Positions 1 through 8,691 are shown, counted from the first letter of the stretch. The stretch: DNA of 64,000 nt from Hyphomicrobium denitrificans ATCC 51888 (GCF_000143145.1 NC_014313.1:1860001-1924000); one strand, 5' to 3'. Translations and numbers: made by a program. The notes: generated by a model not told the origin, from the letters alone.

Positions 1-759
1 CTTGCCCGGCCAGCGCTCCCTGATCCAGGCCACGTCGTCCCATGACAGCGCCTGATCGAACTGGCTGTTGATCCAGTCCATATAGGACGTGAGGTTTTCC
101 GTGCCCGCGATGCGTCCTACGACGTTGCCGAATGTTCTGCGCTTGCCGAGCAGCACGCCCGCGATCCAACGCGGCTTGGACAGAATATGCGCGATGGTCT
201 TCAGGCGGATGCGCGGCGGCACCGTCATGCCGTTGTGAATGTCGCGATGGCGCTGTCCGAGAACTTGCAAGTCGGCGGTCAAAACCAGCGCGCTGCACCT
301 TGCTGCGTGAGCGCGTGCGATCAGATCGGCAATGAAGCCGCGATCCTTCATGAAGTAGAGCTGAAACCAGAACGGCTTCTCGACCGCGTTTGCAACGTCT
401 TCGATCGAACAGATCGACAGCGTGCTGAGCGTATAGGGAATGCCCGCCTTTTCGGCCGCGCGCGCGGCTGCGATCTCACCGTCGCGATGCGCCATGCCAG
501 TCAAGCCGACGGGACCCAGCGCCAACGGAAGCGGCTGCTTCACGCCGAGCAGAGATTGCGAAAGATCGCGGTTCGACGCGCCGCACAGAATGCGCTGGCG
601 AATTTTTATGCCGGCGAGGTCATCGCGGTTGGCGCGCAGCGTCTGTTCGGAATATGAGCCGGACTCGTAATAGTCCATGAACTCGCGTGGCACCTTGCGG
701 TGCGCGATGCGGCGCAGATCCTCGATGCTGGCGACGGATTTCAGCACCACGCGACGCAT
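1..759 (-). CDS. lldD: FMN-dependent L-lactate dehydrogenase (lldD type), 3' part outside window
   Basis: This is the N-terminal 253 residues of an FMN-dependent alpha-hydroxy-acid dehydrogenase. The family oxidises L-lactate to pyruvate and feeds electrons to the respiratory chain at the membrane. Visible family signatures are SIEDLRR near the start, the FMN-binding stretch LGPVGLTGM, FWFQLYF, and ALSWDDVAWIRERWPGK at the window edge. The start is the first in-frame ATG after an in-frame TGA. The C-terminal part, with the catalytic histidine and the FMN-phosphate site, lies beyond position 1. Substrate preference within the family cannot be told from this half, but the SWDDVAWIRERWPGK context is typical of lldD. 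Confidence 0.88.
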   Translation of the reverse strand, partial: MRRVVLKSVASIEDLRRIAHRKVPREFMDYYESGSYSEQTLRANRDDLAGIKIRQRILCGASNRDLSQSLLGVKQPLPLALGPVGLTGMAHRDGEIAAARAAEKAGIPYTLSTLSICSIEDVANAVEKPFWFQLYFMKDRGFIADLIARAHAARCSALVLTADLQVLGQRHRDIHNGMTVPPRIRLKTIAHILSKPRWIAGVLLGKRRTFGNVVGRIAGTENLTSYMDWINSQFDQALSWDDVAWIRERWPGK

Positions 760-792
760 CCATCGGTTGCGCGTTGTCGGCGGGGCTTCGCG

Positions 793-1170
793 TCAGCCAT
801 CTTCTTGAATGGAAATCGCGACGCCCGGGTGGACGCACTTGAGTTGGCGAACGTCGTCCAGAGCTTTCGCCCAGACGTTAGATGGCCCGGCGAGGCGGAT
901 TTCTCCGCGCGTCCGCGAAAGGGGCGTTGGGCCGAAGCCGATCGCGATCGCGTCGCCGTCGGGCCAGAATGCGATGTCGCCCGGCTTGACGACGACGCGG
1001 GCGTCAGGCTCAGCGGCGGACGAGACCGGCGCATCGAAGTAGACTTCCTCGCCCCACGTCCTCGCGGCGGCTTCGATCGGCAGCGCGGCCCATATACGCT
1101 CTGCAGTTGGCGTATCGAGCAATTTCGCGCGAATTGATACGCCTCCGGCCCGGATCACAATCTTCCGCAT
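793..1170 (-). CDS. Cyclophilin-like fold protein (TM1367 family)
   Basis: The 125-residue protein matches the small TM1367/DUF369-type cyclophilin-like family. It opens with a beta-strand stretch (KIVIRAGGVSIRAKL), followed by ERIWAALPIEA, WGEEVYFDAPV, and a late GDIAFWPDGDAIAIGFGPTP segment characteristic of the fold. No biochemical function is established for most members. The start is set at the ATG at 1168-1170, which has a GAGG ribosome-binding site five bases upstream. A longer reading to 1236 has no such support. It sits 33 bases upstream of lldD on the same strand, so the two may be co-transcribed. Confidence 0.75.
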   Translation of the reverse strand: MRKIVIRAGGVSIRAKLLDTPTAERIWAALPIEAAARTWGEEVYFDAPVSSAAEPDARVVVKPGDIAFWPDGDAIAIGFGPTPLSRTRGEIRLAGPSNVWAKALDDVRQLKCVHPGVAISIQEDG

Positions 1171-1388
1171 ACGCCTCAACCCCTTAAGGCCTGCGCGACC
1201 GGGACGAGACGCGGCCGCAAGGACCAAGCTTCTCATTGCAGCGCGAAGTCTTCAAGGGTCTCGGCGGCACATGCGGCAAACAATTTCGCAGGATCGAAAA
1301 CGAGCGCATCGGCCGCGCGTGGGAACGCGATCCCGTCCAAAGGGTCGCACGGCGGAGCACAAAGCGGATTTGCGTTCTAAGACTGGCG

Positions 1389-1418
1389 TGCTCCGGCGGC
1401 GCACTTTTCGCCGGAGCA
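1389..1418 (-). terminator. Stem-loop downstream of the ketosynthase gene
   Basis: A perfect 10-bp inverted repeat (TGCTCCGGCG and CGCCGGAGCA) with a 10-base loop lies 24 bases beyond the stop codon of the ketosynthase. No U-run follows on that strand, so intrinsic termination is uncertain. Confidence 0.35.
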
Positions 1419-1441
1419 TCAGGAAGAGCCGAGGATTTTCC

Positions 1442-2686
1442 TCAGGCCGGCGGCGGTCCGAAAATCATCACCGCGTTGAGGCCACCGAATGCGAACGAGT
1501 TCGACATCGTGTAGGTGACTTTCTTTTCGCGGCCGACGTTCGGGATGTAGTCGAGGTCGCAGCCGTCGCCCGGCTCGTCGAGACCGATCGTCGGCGGCAC
1601 CCAGCCTTCCTGCATCGCCTTGATGCAGGCGACCGCCTCGATACCGCCACCGGCGCCGAGCGGGTGCCCGTGCATCGACTTGGTCGAGGAAATCGGAAGC
1701 TTGTAGGCGTAGTCGCCGAAGACGTTTTTGATCGCCTTGGTCTCGTTGATGTCGTTGTCCATCGTCGCGGTGCCGTGCGCGTTCAGATAGTCGATCTGCT
1801 CCGGCTTCAGCCCCGCATCGTCGAGCGCACCCTGCATGGCGACGCTCGGACCTTCGACGGTCGGCTTCACCATGTCCTGGCTGTCGGAGGCCATGCCGTA
1901 CCCGCACAGCTCGGCAAGGATCGTCGCGCCGCGGGCCTGCGCGTGTTCCAGGCTTTCGAGCACGAGGATGCCCGCGCCTTCCGCCAGCACCGTTCCGTTG
2001 CGCTTCTTCGCGAACGGGAAGCAGCCTTCCGGCGAGAGAACGTGCAGCGCCTGCCAGGCCTTCATCGTTCCGTAGTTGATGACCGATTCCGATGCGCCGG
2101 CGATCGCGACGTCGACGACGTTGTCGCGGATGTAGTCGCGGGCGATGCCGATGGCGTGCGTCGCCGTCGAGCAGGCCGAGCAGGTCGCGAAGGTCGGGCC
2201 TTTGACGCCGAACTCGATACCGACGTGCGCCGCAGCCGACGAACCGATGATGCGCAGCAGCGTCAGCGGATGGGTCGCGCGCTTGTTGAGAATGAAGAGG
2301 TCGCGATAGGCGGTTTCAAATGTGACGAGACCGCCGGCGCCCGAACCGATGATGCACGCCGAGCGATAGGGATCGGCTTCCGGCAATTCGAGGCCCGACA
2401 TGCGAACGGCTTCGTCGGCGGCTGCGGCCGCGAACCAGGAATAGCGGTCGGCAAGCGTGATGATGCGGTCGCGCTTGAAATGCTTCAGGCGCTGCTTCGG
2501 ATCGAAATCCTTGATCTGCGCCGCGATCAGAATCTTGAGATCGTCGAGAGGAAAGCCACCAAGCGCGCTGACGCCGGATTTGCCTGCTTTCAATCCGGCC
2601 CAGAATTCATCGACCGTCGTTCCGATCGGCGTCACCACGCCGAAACCCGTTACGACGACACGGCGGCCTGCTTTACTCTTCGACAT
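1442..2686 (-). CDS. Beta-ketoacyl-ACP synthase, FabF/NodE-like
   Basis: A 414-residue condensing enzyme of the KAS II type. It elongates acyl chains by decarboxylative condensation of malonyl-ACP with an acyl thioester. The expected Cys-His-His set is present: Cys172 in CSACSTATHAIG, His304 in NAHGTATMDND, and His341 with Lys336 in KSMHGHPLGAGGG. Several blocks (LSPEGCFPF, GATILAEL, YLNAHGT, NVFGDYA, STKSMH, CDLDYIPNV) recall rhizobial NodE more than housekeeping FabF. It is followed upstream, 93 bases away on the same strand, by an acyl carrier protein, suggesting a dedicated pair that makes a special acyl chain. No nodABC or other Nod-factor genes are in the window, so a symbiotic role is not claimed. 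Confidence 0.85.
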   Translation of the reverse strand: MSKSKAGRRVVVTGFGVVTPIGTTVDEFWAGLKAGKSGVSALGGFPLDDLKILIAAQIKDFDPKQRLKHFKRDRIITLADRYSWFAAAAADEAVRMSGLELPEADPYRSACIIGSGAGGLVTFETAYRDLFILNKRATHPLTLLRIIGSSAAAHVGIEFGVKGPTFATCSACSTATHAIGIARDYIRDNVVDVAIAGASESVINYGTMKAWQALHVLSPEGCFPFAKKRNGTVLAEGAGILVLESLEHAQARGATILAELCGYGMASDSQDMVKPTVEGPSVAMQGALDDAGLKPEQIDYLNAHGTATMDNDINETKAIKNVFGDYAYKLPISSTKSMHGHPLGAGGGIEAVACIKAMQEGWVPPTIGLDEPGDGCDLDYIPNVGREKKVTYTMSNSFAFGGLNAVMIFGPPPA

Positions 2687-2779
2687 TCATCAGCTCTTTC
2701 TCATCTCACGAGTCAGCGGACGCTCGACCGTAGCCGACGTCCGCTTCATCGCATTCGTGGGAAGATCGCCGCAGAAACG

Positions 2780-3049
2780 TTAGGCTTTTGCGGCGGAAGC
2801 CTGTTTGGCTGCAATCAATGATTTGACGCGATCGACAACTGAGCCGACCGTCTTAAATGCCTCGACTTCCTCGTTGGCATTGTAGGGAATTTCGATTCCG
2901 AACCCATCTTCGATGTCGAACACGATCATCGCAAGATCAAGTGACTCGATCTTCAGATCGGTGAGTTGGGTGTCGAGCGAGATATCGTCGCGCGGCTCCT
3001 TCATATGCTTCTTTAGGATATCGATAACCTTCGTCGCGACTTCGTCCAT
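2780..3049 (-). CDS. Acyl carrier protein (specialised, NodF-like)
   Basis: An 89-residue acidic acyl carrier protein. The phosphopantetheine attachment serine is Ser36 in IESLDLAMIVFDIEDGFGI, where the usual DSL is ESL. It is shorter and differently arranged from the lipid A carrier AcpXL. It lies directly upstream of the NodE-like ketosynthase on the same strand, and most likely supplies the acyl-thioester substrate for that enzyme. The C-terminus ends in an alanine-rich tail (AAKQASAAKA). The fatty acid made is unknown. Confidence 0.85.
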   Translation of the reverse strand: MDEVATKVIDILKKHMKEPRDDISLDTQLTDLKIESLDLAMIVFDIEDGFGIEIPYNANEEVEAFKTVGSVVDRVKSLIAAKQASAAKA

Positions 3050-3365
3050 TGGCCTCTCCCACCCTCGCAGACCTCTGCGATGGGCCAGTTTTGCTTGGCA
3101 TCTACCTAAATCAAGACCACTACATCAGCAAGCGGGGGGGTCACTTATCCTTAAACGTCCGCCAAGTCCAGCCACGGACGGTCGCGGGCAGCCTCCTCCT
3201 TGCCTGAGATCAACTGAACTCCCTGTTTAAATGCCGATTTTCCACGCGCTGCAATAACGGCAGCGGCTAGCCTTTACTCAACAAAAGTAGTTCACTCCAT
3301 GTTGCGACTCTTAGGCCGGTATCGGCCGAAGGCGACCTGTTCCAGCACTGAACGATCGGACGACC
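3050..3365. promoter_or_regulatory. Divergent intergenic region between ACP and acyl-CoA ligase genes
   Basis: A 316-base gene-free stretch between two genes transcribed away from each other, so it should hold both promoters. No confident -35/-10 pair, operator or small ORF could be picked out by eye. Confidence 0.5.
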
Positions 3366-5078
3366 ATGACGCCCGAAGCAGCCCAGCCGTCTGGGTCTCT
3401 CAATCCGCCCTGGATTGCCTCGTATCCGCCGGAAATCGACTGGTTCATGCCAATTCCGACAGGTCCGGTGCCGGAACTGCTGGAACGCGCCGTCCGCCGC
3501 TTCCCTCATAACCCGGCCATCAGCTTCCTGGGCCGCACGACATCCTACGCAGAACTCGCTGCCGAGGTCGACCGCGTCACAGCCGGATTGCAGAAATCCG
3601 GGATCGGCCGTGGCACCAAAGTCGGTCTATTTCTTCCGAACACCCCGACCTTCATCGTTTATTATTACGCAATACTCAAGGCCGGCGGCACGGTTGTTAA
3701 TTTCAACCCGCTTTATACTCTGGAAGAGCTTACATTTCAGGCGCAGGACAGCGAAACCGAGGTGATGGTGACGCATGACCTCGCTGCGCTTTTCCCGAAG
3801 CTCGAAGAGCTCATGCTGCGGGGTGTCGTCGCACGCACCATCGTCGTGCCGTTCCGGAGCGTTTTGTCGCCGCTCAAGGGGCTGCTGTTCTCGATCTTCA
3901 AGCGCAGCGACATCGCCAACGTCGCCGGGTCGCGGGCGGCGGACAAGGTGATCGACGGGGCGAAGCTTTCCGCCACCAGCGAACCGCCGACGCCGGTCGC
4001 CATCAATGCCGACGAGGACGTCGCGGTGCTGCAGTACACCGGCGGCACGACCGGCACGCCCAAGGGCGCGATGCTGACGCACGCCAACCTCACCGCCAAC
4101 ACGGCTCAGATCATGGCCTGGGGCGTCAACCTCAAGCCGGGCGAGGAAAGCATTCTGGGCGCGCTGCCGCTGTTCCACGTCTTCGCGATGACGGTCGTGA
4201 TGAACATGGCGGTCGAGCTTGCCGCAAAGATCATCCTCATCCCACGCTTCAAGCTCATCGAGGCGCTGAAGCTGATCGACCGCGAGAAGCCGACCGTGCT
4301 CCCCGCCGTGCCGACCATTCTGACGGCGATGCTGCACTACCCGAAGTTCAAGTCCTACGACGTCTCGTCGTTGCGTTTCTGCCTGTCAGGCGGCGCGCCG
4401 CTCCCGATCGAGGTGAAGCTGCAGTTCGAGGACGTTTCGGGTTCGAAAGTTGTCGAGGGCTATGGGCTTTCGGAGGCGTCGCCCGTGCTGACGTGCAACC
4501 CGGTGCATATGGAGCCGGTCGCGGGCTCGATCGGGCCGCCGCTTCCGGGCACGATCATCTCGCTACGCGATCTCGACGATCCGACGAAAGAGGTTCCGCA
4601 GGGCGAGCGTGGCGAACTCTGCGCCAAGGGTCCGCAGGTGATGAAGGGCTACTGGAAAAAGCCCGAGGAAACGGCGAAGCAGTTCGTCGGCGATTTCCTC
4701 CGCACCGGCGACGTCGCGATCATGGATCAGAACGGCTATTTCTCGATCGTCGACCGGATCAAGGATCTGATCATCTGCTCGGGCTACAACGTCTACCCGC
4801 GCCGTATCGAGGATGCGATCTACCAGCATCCGGCGGTCGAGGAAGTGACCGTGATCGGCATTCCCGACGATTACCGCGGCGAAGCGCCGAAGGCCTTCAT
4901 CAAACTGAAGGCCGGCATGACGGCGACGGCCGCCGACATTCTGAAGCATCTCGAAACCAAGATTTCGAAGATCGAGCTGCCGGCTCAGATCGAGTTCCGC
5001 GACGCCCTGCCGAAGACGATGATCGGCAAGCTGTCGAAGAAGGAGCTTGTCGCGGAAGAACGGAAGAAGAGGGATTAG
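3366..5078 (+). CDS. fadD: Long-chain fatty acyl-CoA ligase (AMP-forming)
   Basis: A 570-residue member of the ANL adenylate-forming superfamily. It activates a fatty acid with ATP to acyl-AMP and then to acyl-CoA. The phosphate-binding motif YTGGTTGTPKG lies at about residues 224-234. The acyl-CoA synthetase core VVEGYGLSEASPV follows, then GERGELCAKGPQVMKGYW, the LRTGDVA aspartate, and the C-terminal domain lysine region MIGKLSKKEL. The length suits FadD. It diverges from the ketosynthase/ACP pair, so it may act on related acyl chains, although it could equally be a general beta-oxidation ligase. Its TAG stop codon falls inside a TTAGGG-like repeat array. Confidence 0.85.
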   Translation: MTPEAAQPSGSLNPPWIASYPPEIDWFMPIPTGPVPELLERAVRRFPHNPAISFLGRTTSYAELAAEVDRVTAGLQKSGIGRGTKVGLFLPNTPTFIVYYYAILKAGGTVVNFNPLYTLEELTFQAQDSETEVMVTHDLAALFPKLEELMLRGVVARTIVVPFRSVLSPLKGLLFSIFKRSDIANVAGSRAADKVIDGAKLSATSEPPTPVAINADEDVAVLQYTGGTTGTPKGAMLTHANLTANTAQIMAWGVNLKPGEESILGALPLFHVFAMTVVMNMAVELAAKIILIPRFKLIEALKLIDREKPTVLPAVPTILTAMLHYPKFKSYDVSSLRFCLSGGAPLPIEVKLQFEDVSGSKVVEGYGLSEASPVLTCNPVHMEPVAGSIGPPLPGTIISLRDLDDPTKEVPQGERGELCAKGPQVMKGYWKKPEETAKQFVGDFLRTGDVAIMDQNGYFSIVDRIKDLIICSGYNVYPRRIEDAIYQHPAVEEVTVIGIPDDYRGEAPKAFIKLKAGMTATAADILKHLETKISKIELPAQIEFRDALPKTMIGKLSKKELVAEERKKRD

Positions 5079-5107
5079 GTTTTAGGGACTGGGGATTAGG
5101 GATTAGA
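5071..5107 (+). repeat. TTAGGG-like degenerate array at the fadD stop codon
   Basis: Units reading GGATTAGG, TTTTAGGG, GGGGATTAGG and GATTAG follow one another directly. The TAG stop of the acyl-CoA ligase is part of the first unit. The strand carrying the G-runs is the coding strand of the ligase. Confidence 0.8.
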
Positions 5108-5251
5108 GAAACATGGGCGATGCCCGTGTTCTCTTGGCCCTTGTGCGAGACAAGCACCGTAGATCCCACTTCCCTCCCCTGGAAAGATTTCTCTTTCGGT
5201 CCCTGAACACCTCTGCTTGGAATGACAAGCGCCAAACGCGCCCTCTCTCAA

Positions 5252-5279
5252 TTCCCCTCCCCCTTTAGGGGTGGGGGAA
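5252..5279. repeat. G/C-run hairpin 1 in the 5.1-5.8 kb intergenic block
   Basis: The arms CCCCTCCCCC and GGGGTGGGGG pair almost completely around a TTTA loop. It resembles short intergenic palindromes scattered through many alphaproteobacterial genomes. Confidence 0.6.
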
Positions 5280-5379
5280 ATATCTAGGCGCGATATTCGC
5301 GGTGTGACCAACGCGATCCGAACCGCGCCGATTGCACATTGCCTCTGAGAATTCGCCAAGCCCTTCACCCCACCCCCGA

Positions 5380-5402
5380 CCCCTCCCCGTCAAGGGGAGG
5401 GG
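5380..5402. repeat. G/C-run hairpin 2 in the 5.1-5.8 kb intergenic block
   Basis: A perfect 9-bp inverted repeat, CCCCTCCCC and GGGGAGGGG, with a five-base GTCAA loop. It is the same kind of element as the hairpin at 5252-5279. Confidence 0.65.
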
Positions 5403-5443
5403 AGAAGTGGCGCGGCCGCAAATTCCTGAATGTGAGGCTGGGC

Positions 5444-5476
5444 TTTAGGTTTTAGGTTTTAGGTTTTAGGTTAGGG
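5444..5476 (+). repeat. TTTTAGG tandem array
   Basis: Four to five head-to-tail copies of the 7-base unit TTTTAGG end in TTAGGGG. The array lies in the middle of the gene-free block between two converging genes. It has the same composition as the arrays at the two gene ends. Confidence 0.85.
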
Positions 5477-5518
5477 GCGAGATCAGGAATTGGGACGTCA
5501 ATCCATCCTCTTCCCGTC

Positions 5519-5538
5519 ATGGCCGCGAAGGCGGCCAT
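5519..5538. repeat. REP-like palindrome, copy A
   Basis: ATGGCCGC and GCGGCCAT form a perfect 8-bp stem around GAAG, preceded by CGTC and followed by CTACGCC. The form and flanks resemble REP-type palindromes of Hyphomicrobiales and Bradyrhizobium relatives. An inverted copy lies at 5658-5677. Confidence 0.75.
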
Positions 5539-5657
5539 CTACGCCAGGTTCGGGCTACGCACATAGGCGGCCTACTGATCATCTGTCGCGAACCGCGCCC
5601 TGCGCTGTTGCTGCAGACCGCTTACCGCCAGCAGAGATATTCTCCAGATTGTCGGGG

Positions 5658-5677
5658 ATGGCCGCCTTCGCGGCCAT
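5658..5677. repeat. REP-like palindrome, copy B (inverted relative to copy A)
   Basis: The same 8-bp stem as copy A with the complementary loop CTTC, followed by GACG. Copies A and B therefore face each other about 120 bases apart, an arrangement like a bacterial interspersed mosaic element. Confidence 0.75.
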
Positions 5678-5714
5678 GACGTTATTGCAGCGAATTCAAA
5701 ACAAGTTCCGACGC

Positions 5715-5765
5715 TATTCCCTAAAACCTATTCCCTATTCCCTATTCCCTAAAACCTGTTCCCTA
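5715..5765 (-). repeat. TTAGGG-like degenerate array at the cysS stop codon
   Basis: Read on the minus strand this is TAGGGAACAGG, TTTTAGGG, three AATAGG(G) units and TTTTAGGG. It starts with the TAG stop of cysS. It mirrors the array at 5071-5107 at the other side of the block. The minus strand has five GGG runs, three of them separated by only four bases. Confidence 0.85.
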
Positions 5766-7172
5766 CCTCGCGACTTCCCAGGTTGTTTCGATTTCGCCAG
5801 TTTCTTTGTTCTTCGCGTCTTTCAGGGAAATGCCCATCTTCGCGAGTTCGTCGCGGATGCGGTCCGACTCGGCGAAGTCCTTGCGCTTGCGTGCGTCGAG
5901 GCGGGCGATGATCAACGGCTCGACTTTGGAGGCGACGGACTGCGCAGTTTCGGCGGCACGTGCGTCCGCCTTTTTTAGTGTCGCGCCATCGAAGCCAAGA
6001 AAGCTCAACGCAGCACCAAGCCGCGTCGCGTCTTTCGCCGTCGCAAATCCGTGAAGCTCGGCGATGGCTTTCGGCGTGTTGAGATCGTCAGCAAGCGCAT
6101 CGAGAAACGCGGGCGAAAGCTCGGTTCGATCGTCCGTACTCAAACCGTTTTGCGAGAACCAGCCGGACAGGATTTTCTGACTTTCTTCCAGCCCCTTCTT
6201 CGTCCAGTCGATCGGCTGGCGGTAGTGCGTGCGCAACATGTTGAAGCGCAATACCTCGCCCGGCCAGCCGTCGCTCAGCAATTCATTGATCGTGACGAAG
6301 TTGCCGAGGGATTTCGACATCTTCTCGCCTTCGACCTGCAGGAAGCCGTTGTGCATCCAGACGTTCGCCATGAACGGCGTGCCGTGGGCGCAGCGCGATT
6401 GTGCGATTTCGTTCTCGTGGTGCGGAAACGTCAAATCGATGCCGCCGCCGTGAATGTCGAACTCCGGGCCGAGCAGTGCGCCCGCCATCGCCGAGCATTC
6501 GATGTGCCATCCCGGACGGCCGGGCGTCGCAATTCCGCACGGGCTCGGCCATGCCGGCTCGCCGGGCTTCGAGGGCTTCCAGAGCACGAAATCCATCGGG
6601 CCTTTTTTGTACGGCGCGACTTCGACGCGGGCACCCGCTTCCATCTCGTCCAGCGAGCGGTTTGAAAGGCGGCCGTAGTCCGGCATCGACGCGACGTCGA
6701 ACAGCACGTGATCTTCCGCGACGTAGGCGTTGCCGCGCTGAACAAGTGCTTCGATCAGCGACACCATCGTCTCGCGGCCGTCGTCGCGGCGGATGTATTC
6801 GGTCGCGCGCGGCTCGAACGTCGGCGGCAGAACGCCGAGCGCGGCAATGTCCTCGTGGAACTGCTTCTCGGTCGCCTCGGTGACTTTGCGGATGGCGTCG
6901 TTCAGAGGCAGGTCCGGAAAGTCGCGCGCCGCCCGCGCGTTGATCTTGTCGTCGACGTCGGTGATGTTGCGGACGTAGGTGACGTGCTCCGGCCCGTAGA
7001 CGTGGCGCAACAGGCGGAACAGCACGTCGAACACGATGACGGGCCGGGCGTTGCCGATGTGGGCATAATCGTAGACCGTCGGGCCGCACACATACATGCG
7101 CACGTTGCTGGGATCGATCGGCGCGAATTCGGCCTTCTGCCGTGTCAACGTGTTGTAGAGCTTCAGAGCCAA
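5763..7172 (-). CDS. cysS: Cysteinyl-tRNA synthetase
   Basis: A class I aminoacyl-tRNA synthetase that charges tRNA-Cys in the cytosol. The protein begins [11 protein letters not shown]. It has the zinc-site cysteine in [15 protein letters not shown], which includes the HIGN form of the HIGH motif. It also has [10 protein letters not shown], the helix [18 protein letters not shown], and KMSKSLGNF. The TTG at 7170-7172 is taken as start because GAGG lies seven bases upstream and the resulting 469 residues are close to the family length. An alternative GTG at 7239-7241 would add 23 residues and has no clear ribosome-binding site. The TAG stop is the first element of a repeat array. Confidence 0.93.
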   Translation of the reverse strand: MALKLYNTLTRQKAEFAPIDPSNVRMYVCGPTVYDYAHIGNARPVIVFDVLFRLLRHVYGPEHVTYVRNITDVDDKINARAARDFPDLPLNDAIRKVTEATEKQFHEDIAALGVLPPTFEPRATEYIRRDDGRETMVSLIEALVQRGNAYVAEDHVLFDVASMPDYGRLSNRSLDEMEAGARVEVAPYKKGPMDFVLWKPSKPGEPAWPSPCGIATPGRPGWHIECSAMAGALLGPEFDIHGGGIDLTFPHHENEIAQSRCAHGTPFMANVWMHNGFLQVEGEKMSKSLGNFVTINELLSDGWPGEVLRFNMLRTHYRQPIDWTKKGLEESQKILSGWFSQNGLSTDDRTELSPAFLDALADDLNTPKAIAELHGFATAKDATRLGAALSFLGFDGATLKKADARAAETAQSVASKVEPLIIARLDARKRKDFAESDRIRDELAKMGISLKDAKNKETGEIETTWEVAR

Positions 7173-7458
7173 GTCTCGACCTCGTCCGTCTTTTTCGTCT
7201 GCGTCAGACCGCGCCGGGCGATCCGGCGCGAAGTATGGCACAGGGCGGTGGCGTGGGGATATCTTCCGCCCAGCGCCTTAGCGATTTGCCCGCTCGCGTC
7301 AAGGTTCTGAATGCGTTCGGAAAAATGGCGCGGTCGCAATTGCTCCGCATTGACCGGCTAGCAAATCGGCGTTTAAGGCTTCAAAACTGCGCCTTATCTT
7401 GGGATTAGGCACGATCAGCTGTGCGCAGATTCGATTCACTCAGGTTCGAGAGGCTGGC

Positions 7459-8661
7459 GTGAGCCAAGCGGGATCCATCGGAATTGTCGGCCGGCGCCTG
7501 GTGCTGGCGCTCATGGCGCTGGCGCTTGTGATTGTTGCCGTTCCGGGCCCGGCTTCGGCGCAGGGCTGGTGGCCGTTCGGCGGTGGTGACGACGAACGTC
7601 CCGAGCGCCCGCCGATGCCGCGCGAACCGGTTTATCGCCAGCCCGACGCCGTCCCCGCTCCCGTGCCGCAGGATGCGCCGCCGCCGATGGCGCCGCCTCA
7701 GCCCGGCGCGCCGCGATCGCCGTCGAGCCCTGCTCCGGCTCCTGCACCGTCCGCCGGTAACTGGCCGCAAAAGAATCCGATCTGCTTCCAGCTCGAGCAA
7801 CGTCTCGTGCAAGAGGGTCAGAAGAACGGACAGTCGCGCGATGCGCTGCCAGGCATCGAGAACGAAATCCGGGCGATGGAGCGCGCCGTCGACAGCGGCA
7901 AGGCGCAACTCGACCGCGGCTGCTACGAATATTTCCTGTTCACGAAATCGCTGCGCAACACGGCTCAGTGCAAGGATCTCTCGCGGCAGGTCGATGCGTC
8001 GAAGCGCAAGCTCTCCGAACTCGATGCGCGGCGGCAGGACATTCTCGGCTCGTCGGGACACTCGTATCAGGACGACATCATCCGCGAACTCGCGCGCAAC
8101 AACTGCGGCGCGAACTACGTCGACATGGCGCGGCGGCGCAGCGACGGCATGTGGGAGGATGAAGAATCGAGCGGCGGCAGCACGTGGTCCCCGCGCGCAT
8201 CGAACGGCGCGCAGACGTACCGGACCGTGTGCGTGCGCCTCTGCGACGGCTATTATTTTCCGATGAGTTTTTCGACGCTGCCGAGCCACTTCCCGCAGGA
8301 TGCGGATGCCTGCTCGTCGAAGTGCGCGGCGCCGGCCGAGCTTTACTATTATCCGAACCCGGGCGGCTCGATCGACCAGGCGGTCGCGCTCCGCTCGCAG
8401 GAAGCCTACAACAAGCTCAAGTTCGCATTCCGCTATCGCAAGGAAGTCGTCAAAGGCTGCTCGTGCAAATTGGCCGAGTACGTGCCCGCCGATGGCTCAG
8501 CGCCCAAGAAAGCCGAGATCGCGCCGGGCCAGTCATCCCCACAACAGCGCGCAGGGGCTGCGCCAGGGTATGACGCTCGCGCCATGGCGGCACAGTCGGC
8601 AGCAGCGGCAGCTCCGGCCCCGGCCGACAGCGGCGGCTGGCAAACGGAAGCGCAGCACTAA
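7459..8661 (+). CDS. DUF2865 secreted protein
   Basis: A 400-residue exported protein. The GTG start at 7459 gives an N-terminal hydrophobic signal (LVLALMALALVIVAVPGPASA) ending before QGWWPFGGG. A proline-rich linker follows (residues about 45-100). Next is a predicted helical segment with cysteines, and then the conserved block TVCVRLCDGYYFPMSFST, CSSKCAAPAELYYYPNPGG and KGCSCKL that defines DUF2865 in Hyphomicrobiales. The conserved cysteines suggest disulfides in the periplasm. The C-terminal 60 residues are alanine/proline-rich. Its function is unknown. It stands alone between cysS and gltX, which run the other way. Confidence 0.8.
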   Translation: MSQAGSIGIVGRRLVLALMALALVIVAVPGPASAQGWWPFGGGDDERPERPPMPREPVYRQPDAVPAPVPQDAPPPMAPPQPGAPRSPSSPAPAPAPSAGNWPQKNPICFQLEQRLVQEGQKNGQSRDALPGIENEIRAMERAVDSGKAQLDRGCYEYFLFTKSLRNTAQCKDLSRQVDASKRKLSELDARRQDILGSSGHSYQDDIIRELARNNCGANYVDMARRRSDGMWEDEESSGGSTWSPRASNGAQTYRTVCVRLCDGYYFPMSFSTLPSHFPQDADACSSKCAAPAELYYYPNPGGSIDQAVALRSQEAYNKLKFAFRYRKEVVKGCSCKLAEYVPADGSAPKKAEIAPGQSSPQQRAGAAPGYDARAMAAQSAAAAAPAPADSGGWQTEAQH

Positions 8662-8691
8662 CCGCGCCGCCGGGATCGTCGGAAATTCTGG

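Noticed and set aside
5444..5476. Telomere of a linear replicon or eukaryotic contamination suggested by TTTTAGG/TTAGGG units
   Set aside because: Clear bacterial genes flank the arrays on both sides, the arrays are short and degenerate, and they lie within continuous sequence.
5490..5978. Open plus-strand frame across the repeat block and into cysS
   Set aside because: It runs over REP palindromes and the antisense of cysS, has no ribosome-binding site, and its composition does not look coding.
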